Position numbers and translations under genes: made by a program
Notes under the pieces: generated by a model
Seen by the model: only the letters and a program-made list of their open reading frames with translations
What the model was told of the DNA's origin: nothing
Database searches by the model: none
Source of the DNA: Hirsutella rhossiliensis
Taxonomy: Eukaryota > Ascomycota > Sordariomycetes > Hypocreales > Ophiocordycipitaceae
NCBI RefSeq assembly: GCF_020360975.1
Contig: NW_025408676.1
Span: 2,294,001-2,358,000 of the forward strand
Direction of reading: 5' to 3'
Length of the DNA: 64,000 nt
Part shown: positions 1-9,330 of the stretch, one piece after another
Layout of the letters: the number at the start of each line of letters is the position of its first letter
Numbering within the stretch: position 1 is the first letter of the stretch

Positions 1-1
1 G

Positions 2-427
2 AGCCGAATCGTTTCCGAGAATACTATCATTGCCGGCGATTTGAAGATACGTAAAGGTGAACGAATCGCTGTCGACGTCTCCAGTATGATGGATCCAGCC
101 ATTTATGGAAACCCAGAAAATTTTGATATCTATCGCTTTGTCCACCTGAGCGAGAAACCGGACTGGACGAAGAAAGCGCGGCTTGTATCAACAAGTGCGG
201 AACATCTAGGATTTGGCCACGGATTTAATGCTTGTCCTGGTCGGTTCTTCGCTTCCAACACGGTTAAGGTGGCTTTATGTTTCTTAATATTGAAGTACGA
301 CTGGAGACTTGGGTCGGGAAGCGACGTGAAGCCACTTATTATTGGCCTTATTAGAACCACTAATCCAAAGGCAGCGTTATTATTCCGACGCCGAAATGCA
401 GAGATAGACCTCGGAAGCCTGCTTTGA
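2..427 (+). CDS. Cytochrome P450, C-terminal part (5' end outside window)
   Basis: C-terminal end of a fungal cytochrome P450 monooxygenase, a membrane-anchored haem-thiolate enzyme that usually acts in secondary metabolism or detoxification. The frame is open from the left edge, so the first in-window start codon is not the true start. The haem-binding loop FGHGFNACPG lies at about 212-241, with the thiolate cysteine codon at 233-235. Upstream is the meander segment with the PERF-like sequence ENFDIYRF. The frame stops at 425-427 after a basic, hydrophobic tail of normal length. Base composition is ordinary and there is no sign of RIP, so this looks like resident host sequence next to the repeat block. 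Substrate and subfamily cannot be told from this fragment. Confidence 0.87.
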   Translation, partial: SRIVSENTIIAGDLKIRKGERIAVDVSSMMDPAIYGNPENFDIYRFVHLSEKPDWTKKARLVSTSAEHLGFGHGFNACPGRFFASNTVKVALCFLILKYDWRLGSGSDVKPLIIGLIRTTNPKAALLFRRRNAEIDLGSLL

Positions 428-995
428 TAATGGTATTGCTCTGGGGAATTCACACTTGCGACGTACGTTATAAAGAAATAGTTGGTACGTACGACGCTTG
501 CGCGAACTTTGCGTCTTCATTAAGGGGACATTAGCCTCAAGGAAACGCTTTTGACCATTGTCGCTCAAGCAATAAACAGCCATGAGTGCGTAGGCACACT
601 CGGTGATTGTGGGCAGCGCATCGTTGCTGGTCATCGATTTGCGCTCTCTTTTTTGGCAGATTCATTGTGCAGTAATAAAAGTAAGCCGTAAATCAAGGCC
701 GTGACTAGGGAGCACATACTTCTGCCTAAAGAGCCCAAAAATTAGGGCAGTGTGGCTAGTTAAGGCGCAGCGCCGATACCGCATAATTAGGTGCGTATGT
801 TGGCTCGTCTTAAGGAATTTTCCGATGATCTGCCGGATCCCGTGACCCGCCGGACTTACACGCGACCGTAAGTTAATAGACATCAATCCATAATAACTCC
901 ATAGCAACGGGGCCAAATTTTCTCTAACTTAAAATGTAATAAAAAAGCGACTACGAGATATATATCATCCTATTTCGTAGTCGTTAAGCTATTAT
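428..995. other. Intergenic, no gene seen
   Basis: Downstream flank of the P450 gene. Only short frames without recognisable domains are present. Composition is balanced and CpA/TpG are still common, so it is host-like DNA before the repeat block. Confidence 0.6.
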
Positions 996-1400
996 TGTCA
1001 CGACCCAACGAGGGTCTTAAAGACCCAACAAGGGTCCCAGTGGGCCACAGACTAATGTATAGCTATTGAAGGTTGGGCTCACGCCCACACGCACTAACAG
1101 GCGCGCCCCTCATCCCTATAAGCGGAGACGATGCCATCGCCGCATCCGGAGGCACCGAATGCGGTAGTTAACCTAAGGGATGCTAAGGAAGTCACTTAAC
1201 GGATCCGGATAACCGTAAGCTGCCGGATTAGTAGGGAAACCTATTCCCCCCGTACTTCGTATATATATATATAGTCACACCTACGGACTCCCTCTTTTAG
1301 GCAGGACAGAGCAATATACACCCTCTTTCTTTAATGCAAAGACCTAATAACTAGCAATAATTATAGTCGCTTACTATTCCGCTGCGGCCGTCCCGAGCTC
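996..1400 (+). repeat. Possible unpaired 5' LTR at the edge of the RIP-mutated block
   Basis: The segment opens with TGTCACGACCC, nearly the same start as the LTRs of the element at 2145. It holds a run of TA dinucleotides resembling a TATA box at about 1259-1272. Directly after it the sequence turns into CpA/TpG-poor RIP-mutated DNA. It may be the 5' LTR of an old retrotransposon whose 3' LTR is lost. The right end is a guess, since a terminal CA would have been mutated. Confidence 0.3.
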
Positions 1401-2139
1401 CGATATACTACTACTATCTCCCGATTACTCTTAATAGCTAGAAAAGGTCTTTAGGCACGAGGTGTTCGGCCTAGCGGAATCCTTGCCTTCTTTGCTAAGT
1501 CGTGCTATAGCTAATCTAGCGCTTGCGATATTACCGGAAGCTCTAATAGTAACGGAGGAGCGACGATTATTTCGTTTAGAATTCCTAGACTCTTCTCTTA
1601 TAGGTTAAAAGGCCCTAGCTAGCTTTACTACCCCTATTACGGCCTTTCCTAGTAAAGACGCCCGAAGTCGTTATAAAGCTATTAGTTAGCCTCTTTCTCT
1701 TACTTTCTAGCTTCTTTTTCCTATAATTTTCGCTCCCTTTTCTTCTCTCGCTACTTCTTTCTTTCTAACGGACCTCTTTTATTCTTCCGCCTTCTACTAT
1801 TACTAACCCCTCTAGGATTCCTTTTAAAGAGCCTCCTCTTTCTTTTAGGCCTCTATTATAGCTTTCTCCTCTTAAGCTTAGGCTACTTTTTACGGGCTAA
1901 AGACTAAAGTAAAGTTAGGATCTATATAGTTAAAGAGGTAATCTTTTAAAGCGGTACTATACTACCTACGCTACTTCTTATAAATTATTACCTTATAGAG
2001 TCCCTTATTCTTATATCTAAGTAGCTTAACCTCGGATTTAAGGCTTTTAAGAGTGCTCTTTAGCCTCTAAGTATTAACTTTTAAATCTATAGTAGATTTA
2101 TTAACTACTTTATTAATAAGCCGTCGTAATTCTTAAGTA
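1401..2139. repeat. RIP-mutated repeat DNA, element not identified
   Basis: TpA-rich sequence with almost no CpA or TpG while CpG remains, which is the dinucleotide pattern left by fungal repeat-induced point mutation. No frame longer than a few dozen codons survives on either strand, and I could not place it in a family. It continues at 3470 after the LTR element inserted at 2145. Confidence 0.65.
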
Positions 2140-2144
2140 GTAGG

Positions 2145-2366
2145 TGTCACGACCCTGGGCGCCAGCGTAGAGCCGCCAGCGCAGCACCTCACCAGTGTCA
2201 CGTGCCCAAGCAGCATCACGTGCCCACGCGCGACCTCGTGTCTATATAAGGGCCCGCTCGGTCGTGTAGTCTAGTCTTCCTTTCTTGCTCCTTAGCTTTG
2301 AGTCTTTGTTCATAGTGCCAATACATCTTTATAGCCGTCAAGGCTCGTATGTGCCTGGCCGTAACA
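2145..2366 (+). repeat. 5' LTR of the 1.3-kb element
   Basis: Begins TGTCACGACC and ends GGCCGTAACA. It has a TATA-like box at 2243-2250. Left target duplication GTAGG is at 2140-2144. Confidence 0.92.
2243..2250 (+). promoter_or_regulatory. TATA-like box in 5' LTR
   Basis: TATATAAG about 100 bp into the 222-bp LTR, the usual place for the RNA polymerase II promoter at the U3/R border. The same box is in the 3' LTR at 3341-3348. Confidence 0.55.
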
Positions 2367-2894
2367 CTACTCAAAGCTCAATCTTCGCGTGCCCCGCGAA
2401 ACAAATATAGGCAACCTTCGCGTGCCCCGCGATAAACAAATAGGCACCCACAACCTGGTCCTTCGCGCTGGACTGAAAACTCGTGCACTCCGACCGACCG
2501 TTGACCCGTTGCACTAAGGACTGTGCCCCGACTCAACACCGACCGACCCTCCTGTGTGTGATCAGGAGCCCGACCGATTCGCTTCGTTAAGGACTGCGTT
2601 GCGAATCACTTCCGACCCTCTGTATGTGATCAGAGGTTGACTGTCCGTGAGGACACTCGACCAAGCCCTCCGAAGGTACTGGAGGCACCTGTCGACTCGT
2701 CTGCGTGTGCAGCTCGGCTCGGCCTTGACCCGCGCACGCACTAAGGACTGTGCAGCGCATCGACCCGCTCCTCTTCCTAAAGACTGGAAAGGAACAACCT
2801 CCGCCTGTCGACTTGACCCTCCTGTGTGTGATCAGGAGGTTTGGCCCACCGATTCGCTTCGTGTTGGATTCGACCCCGACTCGCCCTTGACTAG

Positions 2895-3155
2895 GTGATG
2901 CCGAAGAAACTCGACTACGGACCCCCGACAAGGAAGTCAGTCCGTACGGCATCGCAAGTGCCTGATCAAGGCCCCTCGACCCAAGACCAAGACCAAGACT
3001 CGACCCCGATTCTCCAGCTGCAAGAGGAGACGTCGGCCTCAATCGAAGACCCGCCAACGATGGCCCAAGTGACGGCTCAGCTGGCCGCCCGTCAACCTGC
3101 AATACTGGATCGAATGTGCTGCAGCGGAGGAGGGCTGCGAGGAACGAGACGATGA
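2895..3155 (+). pseudogene. Gag N-terminal remnant in the non-autonomous LTR element
   Basis: An 86-codon frame with the run TQDQDQDSTPILQLQEETSA and then MAQVTAQLAARQPAILD. This resembles the N-terminal gag region of the gypsy element at 15447, where a long Asp-Gln repeat precedes a helical segment. No capsid core, zinc knuckle or pol domain follows, so the frame probably survives only as packaging or leader sequence. A chance open frame is the alternative, because the adjoining frames are of similar length. Confidence 0.35.
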
Positions 3156-3242
3156 CGACACAGCAGAAAGCCGTGAAACCAAGAAGCCGCCGCCACGACT
3201 GACTACCTTGATACGCATATCAAGGCCTTAGACGGGGGGCAG

Positions 3243-3464
3243 TGTCACGACCCTGGGCGCCAGCGTAGAGCCGCCAGCGCAGCACCTCACCAGTGTCACG
3301 TGCCCAAGCAGCATCACGTGCCCACGCGCGACCTCGTGTCTATATAAGGGCCCGCTCGGTCGTGTAGTCTAGTCTTCCTTTCTTGCTCCTTAGCTTTGAG
3401 TCTTTGTTCATAGTGCCAATACATCTTTATAGCCGTCAAGGCTCGTATGTGCCTGGCCGTAACA
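3243..3464 (+). repeat. 3' LTR of the 1.3-kb element
   Basis: Copy of 2145-2366 with no difference found. Right target duplication GTAGG is at 3465-3469. Confidence 0.92.
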
Positions 3465-3469
3465 GTAGG

Positions 3470-5640
3470 CTATTATAATACTAGTAAGTCTTTTAAACCG
3501 CTGCCTATATTAAAATCGTCGGTTTTCTTCTTTATAATTTATAATAGGACGACTTTAAGATTAAAAGGTAGGAGCCTAGTCTATATCTACTTACTTTTAA
3601 TATTCTTTAAAAAGAAAGACGCCTTAAATATATTCTAAAATAAGGTCTAGAACTCGCGCTTAAATAGCCTAACGAGCCCTTAAGACTTTACTATCTATTA
3701 GATAAGCTAATTTATATATACTATTAATAGAGGGCTAAATAGGGATACGTTTAAGGGCTAGAGCTTATAAGTAAAGTAAGGAGGAAATACTACTATAATA
3801 ATCTAATACTAATCGTACTACTTTAGAAAGTCTATATTAATATAGCTAAAGTATTTATTAGTAATAAAAAGGTAATAATTACGTCCGTTTTATACTTTTA
3901 CTTTAGTAAACGGATTCTTATTATTAATTTATACTAAGGGACCTATTAAAGGTATCTAGGAAAGCTACTTATTCTAAGCGGCTAGAAACTATAGCTTATT
4001 CCGTTTAAGTAAAAACTAACTACCTACCTTTCTTCCTCTTTAAGTTTATATTTAACTTAGTACTTAATAATTAGTAAGGTAAATTATCTTACTAAATAAT
4101 ATAGTTATTATAGAGTATACGTACCGCCCTAGCGCCTAGGTACGCTAGCGCGCCCGGGCGTATCCTTAATATATATAGTTAATTAACGAAGCTATTACTT
4201 AGTTAATTTCTTTCTTCCTTTACGTATACGTATACTTTTCGGCCTCTACGTAGTAGAGGGGTTAGTAGTATATCTACTACTTTAGCCTACCCTCTAGCTA
4301 AGACCCTAATAATAGTATCCTATTATATCCTTAAAATTTACCTTAGACTATTAATACCTACCTTTTTAGTAGTAGATATAAGCTAGTTAGGGATTAGGTT
4401 AAGCGCGCTAGTAGTCCTCCTAAAGGTCCTCTTCCTTATCTAAGTTAAAGGCGCTAGTTACTATCGCTTAGGCTCGCTAATAGATTTCTTTAAGGGAGTA
4501 TATCTTAAGTCGTTTCTACCTTAAAGCGGCCCTAGCTCTCTTAAGCCTAGAAGGCCGCCCTAGCCTCTTCTCCCTTTCTTTCTCTTTTTCTAAGGCTATA
4601 GTTATAGCTCTTTACCTCTTTACTAGCCTTTTAGTTAGTATAGCCTCTACCTATCCCTTAGCTTAGGGCCTTACCTTTACTACTTAGCGCTCTTAAAAAC
4701 CTCTTAGGCCTTACTAAGTAAGAGCCTTAAATACTATCTTATACCTTTTATAGTTTTAAATAAGTATAGCTCTACGCTAGGTATATATCTTAATAAAGCG
4801 CGTACTAAATAAAGATCTCTTTAGTCTTTAATTAATATATATCCTTACCGCCTTTATATATTAATACTTTATATTAGCTATATATCGCTTTTATACTATA
4901 GTACTTAGCGATATATTTTATTTAATAGTACTTAAAGTACTAGCGAACTATATGCTACCTAGGGCGCTACTATAGCGGCCTAGGTCAAACTAGGGCGTTA
5001 GCTAAAGAGGAAGGCTTTACTTAAAGGCCTTTAAAACTATATCTATAATAATAGACTTAATATTACTTAGGGTTAGGCTTAGTAGCGCCTGCCTTACTTT
5101 AGTAGCTAGGAGCCTTTATATAATATTTTTAATAAAGTTATAAGTAGCTCCTTATATATATTTAGTAATATTAGCCTTTACTTTATTTTTAGTAATTTAC
5201 GTAAAATCGCTTTAGTTTAGTCCTAAGCTTATTATATTACTATATTCCTATTATAATTAAAAATATAATATTTAGTAGTTACTTACTTTACTAACTACTA
5301 TTAAGTTACCTCTTATCTTACCCTTATCTTAAGGCTATTATACTATCTTAGTATAGGGGTAACTAGGTATAAGGAATCTAATAAGATTATTTATTTTAAT
5401 TTTAGCGCGCTATAGCTAGCTTAGGACTATTATAAGGCTTTATAAGAGTCTTTTTCTTTTAGTAAACCGATTAAAAACGCTAATAAGCTAATCTTTTCTA
5501 AGCTTATAGCTAGTCTAGCCTATATCTAAGGTTTTAAAAAATACTTATTAATACTCTAGGTTAAAGTCTATAAGCTAAGTATTATAAGCTATGCCTATAA
5601 AGGGCTAAGGTTATACTATAACGACCGTACTAAAGTTAGG
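3470..5640. repeat. RIP-mutated repeat DNA, family not assigned
   Basis: Dense TpA with almost no CpA/TpG, and stop codons in every frame. It lies upstream of the readable gag relic at 6.25 kb and may be the leader of the same gypsy element or a separate older element. I translated parts of both strands and recognised no domain. Confidence 0.6.
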
Positions 5641-6249
5641 CTAAAGTAAACCTACGTATAGGTAGAGCTCGACTCGAAATTAGGCGAATAGTACTTAAAT
5701 ATAAGTCGAGCTAAGGACTAAGGAAGATAGATAACTAACGTAACTAAGATAGAGTTTTCCTCCTTTCTCCTTAGCTTTAGATAAATAATTATTCGGCCCT
5801 ATACTACTATACCAAGTATATACTAGCCCTTAATATATCTAAAGCTCCTTTTCGATAAGGCTATAAAGCCTAGAAAGAGATCGGACCGAAAGGATATAAT
5901 ATAGATATCCTAACGACCTAGAAAGGGGAGAATAGGCCTAAGGACGGCAAGGAGTAGCGATAGGAGGGCCTAACGCCCGGCTAATAATAAAGTAATATAC
6001 TCTCTATAGGTAAGAAAGGTAGAGATAAGGTATTAGGTAATATAGAGCTAATTATAAATATAGGAACTAATTAGCTAGATTAAGAGGATATACTAAAGGA
6101 TAGATAAACTAATAAGAATAGGTATATAAAAGGGCTAGGCGAGATAAGTAGTTTAATACTGCCCTTAGGGGCAACGGGGGGCTAGCGACGCTAACGACTA
6201 AGGGGGGGATAATAGGAAAGAATAGCTATAAAAAGCCTCTCCTAAGCCT

Positions 6250-7128
6250 AGGAAAATTTAACGGATAACGACGGTACTATACCCTATAAGTATAATATAT
6301 ATAAGAAAAGTATAAGATTAATAAAGAATTCTTCTTAAGCTTAAGGGAAATCTTCTACCTTATTTATAATTACCTAAACGCCGGGCTATAATAAACGGTC
6401 GCTATATACTATAAAATAAAAGTAGAGAAGAGCTACGATTAAAAGGAATTCCTAAAATACCTTAACTTAATCTACCTTAATATAGATATTTAGTTACGCG
6501 CGGCGGCGGCGATCTAGATAATAAAATAAAGGGAGAGTTAAACGTTTCTAGTATTCCTCCTAAAGTTTAAGTAAAGACTCTTTAAGGCTAAAGGCGGGTC
6601 TTAGCTATACGACGTTTAGATCGTCTTCCTAGAGGGGGCTCTAAGAATCTAGCTCCGCGAGGCGTTAGCTATAGTTAACCTCCTTATATTAAGCTTCGCT
6701 ACTTATACTAATTAGGTAGTATAAATAGCGGCTAAGCTAGAGAGGGTCTAGTAAATAAGATAACCCTCCTTAAACTAAAGGAGATTAGCGGATATATACC
6801 CCTAGGAAAGGAAGGATAAAAATAAGGATACCTTAATAATTAGTATTAACGCTTTAAATAAATAAAAAGAAGGGTAAAGCTAGCTAGAGAATTAAATATA
6901 CTTTAACTATAGAGTAAAAGGATATATCGCGCTCTATTATAAAAAGAAGAGGTAGGAACCTTAGAGGGTAGGCGTAATAAAGGAAGAGAGGGGCGCTAAG
7001 AATAATAATAACTTAGAAAAAGGGGAACCTTAGTATAAAGTTAAGTACTAAAGGTAAAAGAAAAATAATAAGAAGCTTAGAAGTTAATAAAGGACTACCT
7101 TATACTAAGCTTAGTAACGCTAAAGGTA
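6250..7128 (+). pseudogene. RIP-mutated Ty3/gypsy gag with destroyed zinc knuckle
   Basis: Conceptual translation gives gag-like text with many stops of the TAA/TAG type expected from RIP. At 6899-6940 the spacing of a retroviral CX2CX4HX4C zinc knuckle is kept exactly, but all four metal ligands are tyrosine codons (6899, 6908, 6923, 6938). TGY to TAY and CAY to TAY are the changes RIP would make. A glycine position is also converted to arginine. Further upstream are fragments resembling the capsid region. In a live element this protein would form the retrotransposon particle and bind its RNA. This copy cannot encode it. The coding frame ends where the copia element inserted at 7133/7134. 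Confidence 0.72.
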
Positions 7129-7133
7129 AGTAT

Positions 7134-7594
7134 TCTCGCGAAGAGAGATATAAGAAGTATATATAAAATATATAAAGGTAAAATTAAAAGTAAGGGTCGG
7201 ATAGGTAGGCAGAGATGTTTAATTCTTACGGGGGCAGCAATTACGGTAGGGGAGTAATTATTATATTGCCTTAATTCTCTTTCTTTCCTCTATCTAACGC
7301 CTATCTTTATACCCGTCTAGTATCTTAATTAATAAAGAAGATCCTGCTTAAAGAAGCTACTAATGTCCTCTTAACTACCGAGCTTTTTACCGGTTTTCCC
7401 CCTTTCTAGCCGTTGCGGCATATCCGTCTTATCTCTTGCTACCTCTATAGGAAGCTATCGCTACTTCTACTTCCCCTCTTACCCTTACCCTCCTCCTTTT
7501 AGCTTCTTCTTTAAAACCTGTTTTTTAGCTTCCTTAGTTCCCCTTACTAAGGGATATCTCTAAGAACTACGAAATTAGGCTACGCTTCGCGATA
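7134..7594 (-). repeat. LTR of RIP-mutated copia (3' LTR in element orientation)
   Basis: 461 bp, similar to 12861-13327 apart from scattered C/T and G/A differences and small indels. Short inverted ends: TCTCGCGAAG on the left, CTTCGCGATA on the right. Confidence 0.85.
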
Positions 7595-7999
7595 TACCCC
7601 CTTAGCTATAGCCTGCCCTTATAGTAAGGGCATAGCTAATACGGCTTCGGGCTAGTAAGCGTATAAAGGAGGTCTTAGTCTATACTTATCCCTTACTCGA
7701 GAAATCTAGGTTTTAGCCCTAGGCTCTTTAGACCTACTTTAAGAAAAAGGGCCTAAGGAGGAAATTAAGTCCTATAAGAAAGGGGGCTCTCTGGATAAGT
7801 CCCTAAAAAGGGGCCTTTAAGAAAAATAAGTCCTAATTAAGCTAAGGGCCCTCCTTTAAGATAAGTCCTAGTTCCTCTCTTTAGCTATAAACGTTACTTT
7901 CTTATACGTTCTATTAGCTCCTCTCGTAGACTCTTAAGGCGGGCCTCTAAGGATAGCTTCTTATAGACGTCTTCTAGCCTAATTTACTATAAAAAGACA

Positions 8000-9330
8000 G
8001 CTAGCTTCTACTTTAGTAAGGGCTTTATAAGACCGTTGGCTTTTATCGTTACCGTTAAAACCTAACAGACGGAAATAAGTCCCCTTTAAACCTCTTAGCG
8101 TAACTAATACTAGTAGATATCGATATACTATAGCCGGGTCGATAGCTTACTATTTTCCTTTATAAGAATTCGTATAGTCTATATATTATCGTATTCTATA
8201 GCTAACGGGGTCGGAATTTATAGTCGTAAAGATATAAGTAGCTAGCTAAGGAAAATCGCTTCTTTTAACGCTTCTAAAAGAGCTAGTAGCTCTACCTCCG
8301 TACTTAAAGTCGTAACGGTAGCTTACTTCGAAGCTCTCTAAGCAATAGTTCCTTTAAAAAGGGATATAATATACCCCTATAAGCTTTTTCTATCTAAGGA
8401 ATTATCTATAAAGGACGAATCGCTTAAATAGAGGAAGATTTTAGTAGCTATTTTCTTCTTTCCTTGCCCTCCTAAGCGTAGACTATATAATCTCATTAAA
8501 TAGAGATAAAGGATAGCTCGGTCTATTACTTCTTAGTGCCTAGGGCTAGGATTTTAGTTATACCTAGCTAGCTAGGAGACCGTAAAAGAGATATCCGGTC
8601 TAGTAGAAATAGCTAAAAAAAGTAGGGAGCCTACCTTCTATTAATATCGGTGTTTCTCTTACTCCCTAGCTTAAAAGGACGGATTAAGTAAAAGCTCTTT
8701 ATCTAATATAGGCGTAGAGGGAAGCTTCTTATCGAGGGAATTAGGGAGGAATTTATAAGCGACCTTATTAATATAGGCGTCCTAGGTAAGCTAGATAGTC
8801 TATTAGGACCTATTCTAAAGGATTCGAATCCCTAGGAACTACTTTAGCTCCCCTAGCCTAGTTATCTTATACCTTTATTATAGGCCTTTTATAGCCTCCC
8901 TTATAATTACTTCTTCTTTTTTTAGGTAGGCCTAGATAATATTATCTACGTAGAAAAAGACTATAAATTTACCCTTCTATATTATATACGGTTCCTAAGG
9001 GACTTTCTTAAAGCCTAGGGCTTCTAGGGAACCTATTAAATGCTATTACTAAAGAAGGGGTGATCTTCGTAGTCCGTATAGAGCTTTCCTAAGCCGTAGA
9101 ACCTTTCCTAGCTATTAGAAACTAGGAGGAAGTCGTATATAGATAACTTCTTTTTCTTTGAGAGGGCAGTTAACGAAGGCGTTAACTATATCTATCTAAT
9201 CGAGCTCGAGGTCGAATTCTACTACTATAGCTATAAGGGTCCGAAAAGATATCCCTACTAGGGTAGTTGCCCTAGTAGGAAGATCCCGTTTTTCCTACTA
9301 GTTCCTATAGATAACTAGCTAGGCCTTATA
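8000..9330 (-). pseudogene. RIP-mutated copia reverse transcriptase-RNase H
   Basis: On the minus strand, 9080-9260 translates to DIVNAFVNCP and then, past RIP stops, LRLRKALYGLRR. This matches the start of the copia reverse transcriptase domain and is nearly the same as the text in the intact copia at 53040-53165. At about 8281-8425 the minus strand reads DNSLDRKS and then ATVTTLSTEVE, the copia RNase H motifs, again parallel to the intact element. Many TAA/TAG stops interrupt the frame. It is a dead copy. The limits of the domain are approximate. Confidence 0.78.

Larger units (their letters stand above)
2145..3464 (+). mobile_element. Non-autonomous LTR retrotransposon (1320 bp) with identical LTRs
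   Basis: Two 222-bp direct repeats (2145-2366 and 3243-3464) bound an 876-bp interior. Both start with TG and end with CA, and I found no difference between them. The 5-bp target duplication GTAGG is intact at 2140-2144 and 3465-3469. The interior encodes no protease, reverse transcriptase or integrase, only a gag-like remnant. A purine-rich tract (gacggggggcag) precedes the 3' LTR, as expected for plus-strand priming. The element sits in RIP-mutated DNA but is itself unmutated, so it inserted later. Mobility must have relied on proteins from another element. The interior shares a short Asp-Gln repeat with the gypsy gag at 15447, which suggests a gypsy-derived deletion element. Confidence 0.92.

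Noticed and set aside
2587..3102. 171-codon minus-strand frame in the non-autonomous LTR element
   Set aside because: Low-complexity Ser/Gly/Leu text antisense to the gag remnant. No start context or homologous feature seen.
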